Below are positions 54,206 through 62,718 of a DNA stretch of 64,000 bases, piece after piece. Position numbers and translations under genes: made by a program. The DNA comes from Brenneria goodwinii (GTDB lineage: Bacteria; Pseudomonadota; Gammaproteobacteria; Enterobacterales; Enterobacteriaceae): assembly GCF_002291445.1 (NCBI RefSeq), contig NZ_CP014137.1, forward strand, positions 1,178,001 to 1,242,000. Reading direction: 5' to 3'. Positions within the stretch are counted from its first letter, which is position 1. Each line of letters begins with the position of its first letter. Under the pieces are notes generated by a model. The model worked only from the letters and a program-made list of their open reading frames with translations, did no database searches and had not been told where the DNA came from.

Positions 54206-54748
54206 ATGATTATCTACTTACATGGGTTTGATTCAACCAGCCCCGGTAACCATGAGAAAGTGTTGCAGCTTGAATTCATCGATGATGATGTTCGGCTGTT
54301 GAGCTATAGCACACGGCATCCGCGCCATGATATGCACCATCTGCTGAAGCAAGTGGATAAAATGATTCAGCAGGTTGACGACGAGCGTCCGCTGATATGC
54401 GGCGTCGGGCTTGGCGGCTTTTGGGCTGAACGAGTCGGTTTTCTGTGCGACATACGGCAGGTGATTTTTAATCCCAATCTGTATCCACAGGAAAATATGG
54501 TCGGTAAGATCGATCGTCCCGAAGAGTATTGGGACATTGCGACGAAATGCGTTGCCGATTTTCGGGAAAGAAATCGCGAGCGTTGTCTGGTGGTGCTCTC
54601 CCGCGAAGATGAAATGCTGGATAGCCAACGCAGCGAGCGGGCGCTACGTGACTATTATGAAATCATCTGGGATGATGAACAAACGCACAAGTTCAAAAGC
54701 ATTTCGACTCACTTACAGCGTATAAGAGCATTTAAGGCGCTGAAATGA
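54206..54748 (+). CDS. ycfP: YcfP, alpha/beta hydrolase-fold protein
   Basis: 180 residues as in E. coli. YcfP family (UPF0227): IIYLHGFDSTSPGNHEKVLQL at the start and CGVGLGGFWAERVG as the nucleophile-elbow region, but the usual Ser is replaced by Leu, as in the family. Function unknown; last gene of the nagZ run. Confidence 0.93.
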   Translation: MIIYLHGFDSTSPGNHEKVLQLEFIDDDVRLLSYSTRHPRHDMHHLLKQVDKMIQQVDDERPLICGVGLGGFWAERVGFLCDIRQVIFNPNLYPQENMVGKIDRPEEYWDIATKCVADFRERNRERCLVVLSREDEMLDSQRSERALRDYYEIIWDDEQTHKFKSISTHLQRIRAFKALK

Positions 54749-54889
54749 ACGTCAATCTGTTATCTCCCGTTGGTCATCGAAATAGTACCCTATAGGTGAC
54801 GGCGTCACTTCTTATTGTCTTTCAAATTCATTAACCCTCTGAAAGAGAAAACAAATACCAGCCGGTCAAATCGTTAAAATCAAAATAAA

Positions 54890-54903
54890 TTGATATATAT
54901 CAA
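54890..54903 (+). promoter_or_regulatory. FNR box upstream of ndh
   Basis: TTGAT-ATAT-ATCAA is a perfect FNR site, 137 bases before the ndh start. In E. coli FNR represses ndh without oxygen. Confidence 0.88.
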
Positions 54904-55039
54904 TTTTGGTATGACCAAATGACCCGACATGGTATTCTTGCCGCAGATATCGAGTTTAACTTACGCGAACCCTATGTAATATAAGGATATTATCTTTAAC
55001 CCTTTGTTAACTATCGGTTCACATTTTTAGGGGGTCATT

Positions 55040-56344
55040 TTGACATCACCAACCAAAAAAATTGTTATTGTCGGCGGGGGAGCCGGTGGACTGGAGCTGG
55101 CAACCAGTTTAGGTCACAAACTTGGTCGTAAGAAAAAAGCGGAAATTACGCTGGTGGATCGTAATCACAGCCATTTGTGGAAACCGCTGCTGCATGAAGT
55201 CGCAACCGGATCGCTGGATGACGATATGGATGCGCTGAGCTATCTGGCTCATGCCCGCAATCATTATTTCCAGTTTCAGTTGGGCATGCTGACGGATATC
55301 AACCGTGAGGAGCAGACTATCCAACTGGCTGAAATCCGTGACGAACAGGGCGAACTGTTGGTCGCGGCACGCAAAATTCCTTATGACATTCTGGTTATTG
55401 CATTAGGCAGTACCTCCAATGATTTTGGTACGCCAGGGGTAAAAGATCACTGTATTTTCCTGGATAATCCGCAACAGGCGCGACGCTTCCATAACGAAAT
55501 GCTGAATCTGTTCCTGAAATTCACGGCCAATACGGAAGGAAAAGAACGGGTAAATATTGCGATCGTCGGCGGTGGCGCCACCGGCGTTGAATTGTCCGCG
55601 GAGCTGCATAATGCGGTGAAACAGCTGCACAGCTATGGTTTTGACGGTCTGGATAAAGACACGTTGAATGTTACGCTGGTGGAGGCGGGCGAGCGTATTT
55701 TACCTGCGCTGCCGCCGCGCATTTCTGCCGCCGCGCATCAGGAACTGACGAATATCGGCGTCAGGGTCCTGACCAAAACCATGGTAACCAGCGCCGAAGC
55801 CGGCGGGTTGCATACTAAAGACGGTGAGTTTATCGAGGCCGATCTGATGGTTTGGGCGGCTGGGATTAAAGCGCCGGATGCCATGAAAGAGATAGCCGGT
55901 CTTGAGACCAACCGCATCAATCAACTGGTGGTGGAGCCTACGTTGCAGACGACCCGCGATGCCAATATTTTCGCTATTGGCGACTGCGCATCTTGTCCGC
56001 AGGAAGGCGGCGGTTTTGTTCCGCCGCGCGCCCAGGCCGCGCACCAAATGGCGTCACGCTGCCATGCCAATATCCTGGCGTTATTGAACGGACAAACGCT
56101 GAAGCCTTACGTCTATAAAGATCATGGCTCACTGGTTTCGCTGTCTAAGTTCAGTACCGTGGGCAGCCTGATGGGTAACCTGATGCGGGGCTCGGTAATG
56201 GTGGAAGGGCGTATCGCCCGATTTGTCTATATTTCGCTGTATCGCATGCACCAGATTGCCTTGCACGGTTATGTGAAAACCGGCCTGATGATGTTGGTCG
56301 GCGGTATCAACCGGGTTATTCGTCCCCGTCTTAAACTGCATTAA
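55040..56344 (+). CDS. ndh: NADH dehydrogenase II
   Basis: 434 residues, non-proton-pumping NADH:quinone oxidoreductase on the inner membrane. TTG start, with the same TSPTKKIVIVGGGAGGLELATSLG opening. FAD and NADH Rossmann loops are GGGAGGLE and IVGGGATGVELSAELH, and the C-terminal amphipathic membrane anchor is present. FNR box upstream. Confidence 0.97.
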   Translation: MTSPTKKIVIVGGGAGGLELATSLGHKLGRKKKAEITLVDRNHSHLWKPLLHEVATGSLDDDMDALSYLAHARNHYFQFQLGMLTDINREEQTIQLAEIRDEQGELLVAARKIPYDILVIALGSTSNDFGTPGVKDHCIFLDNPQQARRFHNEMLNLFLKFTANTEGKERVNIAIVGGGATGVELSAELHNAVKQLHSYGFDGLDKDTLNVTLVEAGERILPALPPRISAAAHQELTNIGVRVLTKTMVTSAEAGGLHTKDGEFIEADLMVWAAGIKAPDAMKEIAGLETNRINQLVVEPTLQTTRDANIFAIGDCASCPQEGGGFVPPRAQAAHQMASRCHANILALLNGQTLKPYVYKDHGSLVSLSKFSTVGSLMGNLMRGSVMVEGRIARFVYISLYRMHQIALHGYVKTGLMMLVGGINRVIRPRLKLH

Positions 56345-56350
56345 TGCCGG

Positions 56351-56371
56351 GAGCCGGGAAACCGGCTCTTT
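56351..56371 (+). terminator. ndh terminator with GNRA loop
   Basis: GAGCCGG-GAAA-CCGGCTC is followed by TTTCC, 6 bases after the stop. The T-tract is short. Confidence 0.55.
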
Positions 56372-56791
56372 CCACGGGATAAGGCGCCGTCAACGTTGGC
56401 CCTGTCCCGTTTTTTCTCCTCGCATCCCATTTAAATGCCTAGCGTCGCCGTTATATGGCGATTTTACAGCACGCTGCTAATTATTAACTATTCAGTATAA
56501 AATATCGTTCTATTAGTGCTTTCCGTTAAGATAATTCTCAAATTATGTTTTTTTGTTATGAAAATAACATATTTGGTTAATTAGTCTGATTGCGGGAATC
56601 AAGAGCATTGTGCAGACTTCCTACTGTCTATTCTATTGGCGGCATAGTGCGCCGCGTATCCTGAAGGTCAGTCATTCAGGATAAACCTGCGGATTCATCG
56701 TGTGAAACGCGATGCGTAGTTAAGTCGCACCGTCTTAATACTACGGGGTCGCAGATGGGGAATGCGTGGAAATCTATTCAGGAGGTATCCG
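56369..56791. other. Intergenic region before ycfJ
   Basis: No gene seen. AT-rich, with a candidate RcsAB box at 56527-56540 and the ycfJ ribosome site at its end. Confidence 0.6.
56527..56540. promoter_or_regulatory. Candidate RcsAB box upstream of ycfJ
   Basis: TAAGATAATTCTCA agrees with TAAGATTATTCTTA at 12 of 14 bases. It lies 250 bases before the start codon, so the link to ycfJ is inference. Confidence 0.4.
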
Positions 56792-57331
56792 GTGAATAAA
56801 TCAATGTTAGCGGGTATAGGTATTGGTGTAGCTGCTGCATTGGGTGTGGCGGCGGTGGCGAGTATGGATGTTTTCTCATCTAAACCGCAGTTTGCGCAGG
56901 TGATTACAGCAACACCAATTAAAGAGACGATCAGAACGCCTCGCCAGGAGTGTCGCAATGTTAATGTTACGCAGCGTCGCCCGGTTCAGGATGAACATAA
57001 AATAACCGGCTCGGTGTTGGGCGCGGTGGCGGGCGGCGTATTGGGCCACCAGTTCGGCGGCGGTCGCGGTAAAGATGTCGCGACGGTGGCAGGAGCCTTG
57101 GCGGGCGGCTATGCCGGTAATAAAGTACAAGGCAGCATGCAGGAAAACGATACTTATACAACGGCGCAGCAACGCTGCCAGACGGTATACGACAAGTCGC
57201 AGAAAGTGCTGGGTTATGACGTTACCTATAAAATCGGCGATCAGCAGGGGAAAATTCGGATGGACCGCGACCCCGGAACACAGATTCCGGTAGATAAAAA
57301 TGGTCAACTGATCCTTAACCAAAAGACCTGA
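56792..57331 (+). CDS. ycfJ: YcfJ, glycine-zipper outer membrane protein
   Basis: From the GTG at 56792 (AGGAGG 6 bases upstream) the product is 179 residues, the length of E. coli YcfJ. A N-terminal hydrophobic helix is followed by the glycine zipper ITGSVLGAVAGGVLGHQFGGGRGKDVATVAGALAGGYAGNKVQG (17 kDa surface-antigen type) and a conserved C-terminal domain ending KIGDQQGKIRMDRDPGTQIP. Linked with envelope stress and biofilm in E. coli. Confidence 0.94.
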   Translation: MNKSMLAGIGIGVAAALGVAAVASMDVFSSKPQFAQVITATPIKETIRTPRQECRNVNVTQRRPVQDEHKITGSVLGAVAGGVLGHQFGGGRGKDVATVAGALAGGYAGNKVQGSMQENDTYTTAQQRCQTVYDKSQKVLGYDVTYKIGDQQGKIRMDRDPGTQIPVDKNGQLILNQKT

Positions 57332-57364
57332 TACGCTTAGGCCAAAACGATTTCTCTTTAATTA

Positions 57365-57396
57365 CGCTGCCCAATAGCGTCATCTTCTGGGCAGCG
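57365..57396 (+). terminator. ycfJ terminator candidate
   Basis: CGCTGCCCA (57365-57373) pairs with TGGGCAGCG (57388-57396) around a 14-base loop, followed by TTCTTACTCTCTC. It is 34 bases after the stop. Confidence 0.6.
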
Positions 57397-57527
57397 TTCT
57401 TACTCTCTCTTCCCGCACCGGCCGTTCGTTGAACGACACTCAAGTCGTCATCAATCCGCCTTACCTATGCCCATCCGCCGGGCTATCCGCCTGACGGGGC
57501 GCGTACTGCCGCTGCCGGGGTGTGCGG

Positions 57528-58442
57528 CTACAGAATACGATCGTTCGGCGCCTTGAATAGCGCCTTCATTTCGTCGGACATGGCAAAGTTCATGTTGATG
57601 TTTTTAGGCGGAATCGGTTGAGTGAACCAGCGCTGATACCATTTCTCCGCTTCGCCGCTGGTTTGGGCCTGGGCGATAGTGGTATCCATCAGCTTTTTAA
57701 ATTCAGCATCGTTTTTACGCAGCATACAACCGTAGGCCTCGTGAGATTGCGCGGTGCCGACAATATCCCACTGGTCTGGTTTCTTCGCTTTGGCTCGTTC
57801 GCCGGCCAACAGCGGATCGTCCATATAGAATGCTACGGCGCGGCCGCTTTCCAAGGTGCGAAATGCATCGCTATGGTCTTTGGCTGAAATAATGCGCATC
57901 TTCATATTATTTTTATCATTTAACTGATTGAGCAGAATTTCATTGGTGGTGCCGGAGGTGGTGACGACCGGTTTCCCTGCCAGATCCTGAAAGTCATTAA
58001 TACCGCCGCCTTTTTTGACCAGAAGCCGTCCACCGACGATAAAGATCGAGTTGGAAAAGGCGACCTGTTGCTGACGTTCCGCATTGTTGGTGGTCGAGCC
58101 GCATTCAAAATCAATGGTGCCGTTTTGCAACAGGGGGATCCGCGCCTGTGAGGTGATGGGAACCAGTTTGACCGCCAGATTGGGCATATTCAGCTGTTTT
58201 TTCACCGCATCAACAATCGCATTCGAGTATTCCTGCGAATATCCGACCACTTTCTGATTGTTGTCGTAGTAGGAGAAAGGGACGGAGGATTCGCGGTGCC
58301 CGACGATGATAATTCCTGTTTCCTGGATTTTTTTGAGCGTATCGGTCTGAACGGCTCCGTCGCTAGAGCGGGTATCCGCGGCATTGGCCGCATGGCAAGC
58401 GATCCCCATCACCAGTAATGAGACCAGTGTTTGTTTTTTCAT
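57528..58442 (-). CDS. gltI: Glutamate/aspartate ABC transporter binding protein (GltI)
   Basis: 304 residues with signal peptide (MKKQTLVSLLVMGIACHAANA). The mature protein follows E. coli GltI closely: GIIIVGHRESSVPFSYYDNNQKVVGYSQEYS, IPLLQNGTIDFECGSTTNNAERQ, VTTSGTTNEILLNQL and NMNFAMSDEMKALFKAPNDR. No permease or ATPase gene adjoins, so it must use a transporter encoded elsewhere, or be a second copy. Confidence 0.94.
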   Translation of the reverse strand: MKKQTLVSLLVMGIACHAANAADTRSSDGAVQTDTLKKIQETGIIIVGHRESSVPFSYYDNNQKVVGYSQEYSNAIVDAVKKQLNMPNLAVKLVPITSQARIPLLQNGTIDFECGSTTNNAERQQQVAFSNSIFIVGGRLLVKKGGGINDFQDLAGKPVVTTSGTTNEILLNQLNDKNNMKMRIISAKDHSDAFRTLESGRAVAFYMDDPLLAGERAKAKKPDQWDIVGTAQSHEAYGCMLRKNDAEFKKLMDTTIAQAQTSGEAEKWYQRWFTQPIPPKNINMNFAMSDEMKALFKAPNDRIL

Positions 58443-58858
58443 TGTGTACTCCGTTTTGGTATGAAGGCTGTGGCGAAGACGAATGAACGCCTGCGCCCAG
58501 CTTAGCGCCAGGCTGTAGACCGTGGCAAAATAGCATTAGAAATTAATCTGTTCCGCTTGTCGTACTGCATTACGAAGCAATATTGATGCCATGGGCGCAT
58601 TCTGTGGCGGGCGGGTGCGTTAATAATAGTACGTGATGACGGGCGCCGGGCGAGGCGTCGATGATTATTTTTCCCGGCGAAGCGCCGGTTGGACAACGAG
58701 GCGGGAGCTAGCTGAAATCATAATGTGCACCTTCAGAGTGCGTTACCCGTTCAAGTTAAACAGCTTGCGCCTATTACCGCGCGATAGGGAGTGAATGAAG
58801 TCATCGCAACAAGAAGGACGATTATTCACTCCCGGTATCAACTAGCCGGCATTGCGCG
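58443..58858. other. 416-base intergenic region gltI-yegD
   Basis: No gene supported. It should include the gltI promoter. The short frame at 58502-58696 (minus) has an Arg-rich composition typical of a chance reading frame. Confidence 0.55.
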
Positions 58859-60211
58859 TTAATCGCGGAATAAAACTTGTGCCCAGCGGGCCAGCCCCGC
58901 GGTGACCGAACCAAAGTCATTGCCGCTGGCGATGGGAATGCCCGGCAGTAATTGCTCAATGGCCTGACGCAGTAGCGGCGAGCGGGCGCTACCGCCGGTC
59001 AGATAGATCACGTCTGGCTGGGTTTGGCTGGTATTCAGCGCTTGTTTTATTTGCTGTTGAATACGTATCAACGGCTGCTCTATCGCCGTATTCAGTTCAT
59101 CACCACTAATCGTGGTCGCCACGCCCGGCTCGACAAAGTGCAGATCGGCGGTGGCGAACGTTACATCGGACAAGGTGATTTTGCACTCTTCCGCCAGTTG
59201 CACCAGGCGATAACCCAGCCGCTGGCGCCAAACGGTAAGCAGGCGTTTTACCGCTTCGGGCTGTTGGGCATCTCGTATCATTTCATTGATCAAAGTACGG
59301 CAGGCCGTGCTGTAGAAATCTTTCTGCGCCGGAATATCGTTAATCGCCACCGCATTCCACCAGGGTTGACTGGGAAGCGTGATGCCCTTTTCCGTCATGC
59401 CGTTCATCCCCAGCATCGGCATCAGCTGTTTGAACGCCAGAATGATATCCAGATCGTTGCCGCCGACCCGGCAACCGCTGTGTCCTAGCAGACTTTGCTG
59501 CCGTTCGCGTTGCTGATGCCACTCCGGGCCCATCAGCAACATTGAGCAGTCGGTGGTTCCCCCGCCGATATCAACCACCAGTACGCGGGTTTCTTTGCTA
59601 AGCGACGCTTCAAAGTCCAGACCGGCGGCGACCGGTTCGAATTGAAACATCACCTGTTGGAAGCCGGCGCGGTGTGCGGCGCGCGCCAGAATGCCCTGGG
59701 CCTGCTGATTAGCCTCTTCGCCGCCAATACTCTGGAAGTTGATCGGACGGCCGATAACGGCCTGAGTGATAGGCTGTGCGAGCTGCCGTTCGGCCTGTTG
59801 GCGAATATGCAGCATCATGGCGCACACCAGATCCTCAAATAACGCGATCTGTTGAGGTTGAAGACCGACGGCGCCGAGGAAAGACTTGGGCGATTTGACG
59901 AACCAGGTTTCTTCCGGGTCAGTCATATATTGCTGTAACGCGGCCCGTCCGAATTTCACACTGTCCGCCTGAACGCGGATATCCTCGTCGTGGTTATAGT
60001 TGATGGCGCGGCGAAGCAGTAAAGCATTCTCCCCGATAGATTCGACCTGATGATGACGCCACAGCCATTCACTGACGGCTTCGCGCACCGGGGCGCACAG
60101 CAGGGAGGATAAATACGGGGAATCGTTTTCCAACGGTACGAGCTGCGGCGTACCGGCATTCATCACCGCTACCGAGCAATTGGCCGTGCCATAGTCAAAA
60201 CCTATAAACAT
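58859..60211 (-). CDS. yegD: Hsp70-family chaperone YegD
   Basis: 450 residues as in E. coli YegD: an actin-like ATPase with MFIGFDYGTANCSVAVM (phosphate 1), AVIGRPINFQSIGG, LVVDIGGGTTDCSMLLMGP (phosphate 2) and YLTGGSARSPLLRQAIEQLLPGIPIASGNDFGSVTAGLARWA (adenosine site). No substrate-binding domain is present. Function unknown. Located away from its E. coli neighbours. Confidence 0.96.
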   Translation of the reverse strand: MFIGFDYGTANCSVAVMNAGTPQLVPLENDSPYLSSLLCAPVREAVSEWLWRHHQVESIGENALLLRRAINYNHDEDIRVQADSVKFGRAALQQYMTDPEETWFVKSPKSFLGAVGLQPQQIALFEDLVCAMMLHIRQQAERQLAQPITQAVIGRPINFQSIGGEEANQQAQGILARAAHRAGFQQVMFQFEPVAAGLDFEASLSKETRVLVVDIGGGTTDCSMLLMGPEWHQQRERQQSLLGHSGCRVGGNDLDIILAFKQLMPMLGMNGMTEKGITLPSQPWWNAVAINDIPAQKDFYSTACRTLINEMIRDAQQPEAVKRLLTVWRQRLGYRLVQLAEECKITLSDVTFATADLHFVEPGVATTISGDELNTAIEQPLIRIQQQIKQALNTSQTQPDVIYLTGGSARSPLLRQAIEQLLPGIPIASGNDFGSVTAGLARWAQVLFRD

Positions 60212-60265
60212 CCTGAGTTTCCCATGCCATGAAAAAAGGGTGGGGACTTTACTGTGTTCATCCCT

Positions 60266-60295
60266 GGGTTGTAAAGAAGAAAGGTTTTACAACCC
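60266..60295 (-). terminator. Stem-loop between yegD and the exported protein gene
   Basis: GGGTTGTAAA (60266-60275) pairs with TTTACAACCC (60286-60295) around a 10-base loop. It lies downstream of the minus-strand gene ending at 60348. No U-tract is visible. Confidence 0.4.
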
Positions 60296-60347
60296 GGAGA
60301 GAATCGGGGAGAAGGGACGTTCGGCGTGGGAAACGCGTGATCTGGAT

Positions 60348-60836
60348 TTAGCGATCGACAATGGCGATTGATGGAATCGGCGGTAGTCCGGGCAGTTTCA
60401 ATGTGACCTGAGCGACTTCAGCCGGCGGAGCGCTAAAAATACCTTGCCAGGAACCGACTCTGGGGTTTTTCTTGCGATCATAACTGAAATTCAGACGTAG
60501 CTCTTTGGGCGTTTTCTGTTTGCCGGCGGCGCTTAGCGGCCAGCGTTGCCCGTTCGCTTCGATATAGAATTGTGTGTCCAAATCGTTGGGGGTCAGGCCG
60601 CTGTAGATGATTTCACCGCCAAAAGTGTCGGCTGTGGTTTCAAACCGCAGATCGATCTTCAATTCGCCGTCCTTACGGATTGCCCGCATCACCTGAGCTT
60701 CGGCATTGGCGCTGTTGGTCGGCGCAGTCGGACGTTCGGCCGCGCTGACGCCCAAGACGGGCAACAGCAACAGGCCGCATAACATGACGGTTTTCAGCCA
60801 GATCTGACGGATTGACGTTAAGGATTGCATACTCAT
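60348..60836 (-). CDS. Exported protein of unknown function beside alkaline phosphatase
   Basis: 162 residues with a signal peptide (TVMLCGLLLLPVLGVSAA) and a beta-rich mature part: RAIRKDGELKIDLRFETTADTFGGEIIYSGL, PNDLDTQFYIEANGQRWPLS and VGSWQGIFSAPPAEVAQVTLKLPG. I do not recognise a family. It is 81 bases downstream of the alkaline phosphatase in the same direction and could be read from the same PhoB promoter, but a 12-bp stem-loop lies between them. Confidence 0.68.
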   Translation of the reverse strand: MSMQSLTSIRQIWLKTVMLCGLLLLPVLGVSAAERPTAPTNSANAEAQVMRAIRKDGELKIDLRFETTADTFGGEIIYSGLTPNDLDTQFYIEANGQRWPLSAAGKQKTPKELRLNFSYDRKKNPRVGSWQGIFSAPPAEVAQVTLKLPGLPPIPSIAIVDR

Positions 60837-60871
60837 GAATAACCAGAATCTCTTGATAAACGGGAAGCAGA

Positions 60872-60909
60872 CAATGCCGCACGGAATTGATCTATCGCGT
60901 GCGGCATTG
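60872..60909 (-). terminator. 12-bp stem-loop after the alkaline phosphatase gene
   Basis: CAATGCCGCACG (60872-60883) pairs with CGTGCGGCATTG (60898-60909) around a 14-base loop, 9 bases beyond the stop. There is no U-tract, so it may attenuate or protect mRNA rather than terminate. Confidence 0.5.
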
Positions 60910-60917
60910 CTTAATGC

Positions 60918-62366
60918 TTAGTTGGTCTGTGTGGTATTAATGCCGAACGCGTTGGCTACCGTACGGAAAATATCCGTATTGTCGACATACTGCTGATTGT
61001 CTTCGGGGACATGATACGCCGCCAGACCCGCGTCGTGTTTCGCCGCAGAGGTCAGGAAGTCGGCGCCAGGGCCTTTGGCGAACACCGGCACCAGTTCGCG
61101 GGTGTGGGTATCGGTGTGCCAGCGCACCAGCGGCAGGGCTCCCGCGCCTTGATTGACGATGTCGGAAAACGCATCGTTATTGGAGTCCGGTCCCAGCAAC
61201 AGACCGTTACCGTGGTCGGTGGTGACGATGACCAGCGTTTCATCCCAGGAACTGTTTTCTTCCACCCATTCCGCTACCGCTTCAACCGAACGGTTAAAAT
61301 CGATTTGCTCTTCGATCAGGCGGGGCAGGTTATTGGCATGGGCAGCCCAGTCCACCGCGCCGCCTTCCACCATCAGCATAAATCCGTTCGGGTTTTTGGC
61401 GACCAGATTCAACGCGCCTTTAGTCATGGTGACAAGGTCGGGCTGATTGGGGAGTAAATTCCCGGCCGCGACGCCATCACGGTTGAATTGCAGCGTAGCG
61501 TTGTTTTGAACCGTTCCAATCAGCTTGGTTTTATTGCCCAAATCCAGCTTATTGTTGGCCAGCGCCTCGAAATCGGCTTTGGTTTCGATATGTTTGTAGG
61601 CCGTTTTACCAGAAATGAGACGATCCCATTCTTCTTTACCGCCGACATAACGATAGGCTTTGTCATCCTTTGGCGTGATGGCTTTACCGTTCTCGTCATA
61701 GGCGGGGTGTCCTGAACCCATCACCACCGTCGCCAGGCCGGACTCGATAATTTCTTTACCGATTGCGGCGTAGTCGTTGCGGCTGACATTATGCGCCAGG
61801 AAACCTGCCGGAGTGGCATGACTCCACTGCACGGAGGTAATAACGCCCAACGCTTTGCCATTTTCCACCGCGTACTCGCCGATGTGTTTCAGCTTCTTGT
61901 CGTCATTGGACCAGTTGATCGCGTTGTTGTAGGTTTTATGGCCGGATGCCAGTGCGGTGGCAGCGGCGGCGCTGTCGGTGAAATCGGCGCGAAGATAATC
62001 GTAGCCGGAGAAGTAGCCGGGATAGTTACCCAGGCTGCCTTCGAATATGGCGTCGGATTTGTCTTTAGTCCAGATTTTGGACGCCTCGAAAGTCACCGCG
62101 CCTTTTTCGGTATGGGTCGGGACATTTGATGTATTCAGCGGATGGGTGGAAGCAAATAGTTTGACGTCAAAATCATCATAGACTTCATGACCTAATGCTC
62201 CGTGGCGATAATAGCTGGCCGCATGCCAGGTATTAATGCCCGCGCCGTCCGTGATAAGTAAAATGACATTTTTCGCTTTGGCTGGCGCGACGTCCTGCGC
62301 AATGGCTTGAGTGACCAGAGATGTACTGAACACCAGCGTCAGCAGGGCAGTGGAACACATACGCAT
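60918..62366 (-). CDS. phoA: Periplasmic alkaline phosphatase
   Basis: 482 residues from the ATG at 62366 (AAGGA 7 bases upstream; the frame is open to 62516 through the PhoB boxes). Signal peptide to about AIAQ. Superfamily motifs: LLITDGAGINTW (metal), FTDSAAAATALASGHKTYNNAI (nucleophile Ser), VEGGAVDWAAHANN, VIVTTDHGNGLL and WHTDTHTRELVPVFAKGPGA. It differs clearly from E. coli PhoA and resembles other bacterial alkaline phosphatases; it releases phosphate from esters. Confidence 0.93.
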   Translation of the reverse strand: MRMCSTALLTLVFSTSLVTQAIAQDVAPAKAKNVILLITDGAGINTWHAASYYRHGALGHEVYDDFDVKLFASTHPLNTSNVPTHTEKGAVTFEASKIWTKDKSDAIFEGSLGNYPGYFSGYDYLRADFTDSAAAATALASGHKTYNNAINWSNDDKKLKHIGEYAVENGKALGVITSVQWSHATPAGFLAHNVSRNDYAAIGKEIIESGLATVVMGSGHPAYDENGKAITPKDDKAYRYVGGKEEWDRLISGKTAYKHIETKADFEALANNKLDLGNKTKLIGTVQNNATLQFNRDGVAAGNLLPNQPDLVTMTKGALNLVAKNPNGFMLMVEGGAVDWAAHANNLPRLIEEQIDFNRSVEAVAEWVEENSSWDETLVIVTTDHGNGLLLGPDSNNDAFSDIVNQGAGALPLVRWHTDTHTRELVPVFAKGPGADFLTSAAKHDAGLAAYHVPEDNQQYVDNTDIFRTVANAFGINTTQTN

Positions 62367-62415
62367 GGGATAATCCTTGTAGTAATAAATTGTTGCATTT
62401 AGATAAATCTTGGTC

Positions 62416-62471
62416 ACCTTATCCTGCTTGGATGACTTTTTTTTGACGGAAATAAGACAAAAAGATGACAG
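62416..62471 (-). promoter_or_regulatory. Tandem PhoB boxes and -10 of the alkaline phosphatase
   Basis: On the minus strand CTGTCAT-CTTT-TTGTCTT-ATTT-CCGTCAA-AAAA-AAGTCAT spans 62471 to 62432: four 7-base half-sites with exact 11-base spacing, which makes two PhoB boxes. TAAGGT (62421-62416) lies 10 bases on, the position expected of a -10 in a PhoB-activated promoter. Confidence 0.88.
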
Positions 62472-62718
62472 AGAGGCGGGTCGGATAGATCCATTGGGGC
62501 TCAGCTCCGCCCACATAGGGAGGCGCTGATAGTGTTTTTAAGGAGTTATGCCGCCAGCGTATACCGGGCCATATTGGTTAACAGCGATTGGATAAACTCA
62601 ATACGTTACGGCCGGGCGCTTAGATCTTTGATGAATTTCAGGCGTGAAGGCTCATATAAGTGGTAAGTGCCGGAATTTTGCTGCAGCCGCCCGAATGCTC
62701 AGGCGGCCGGCGATGGGG

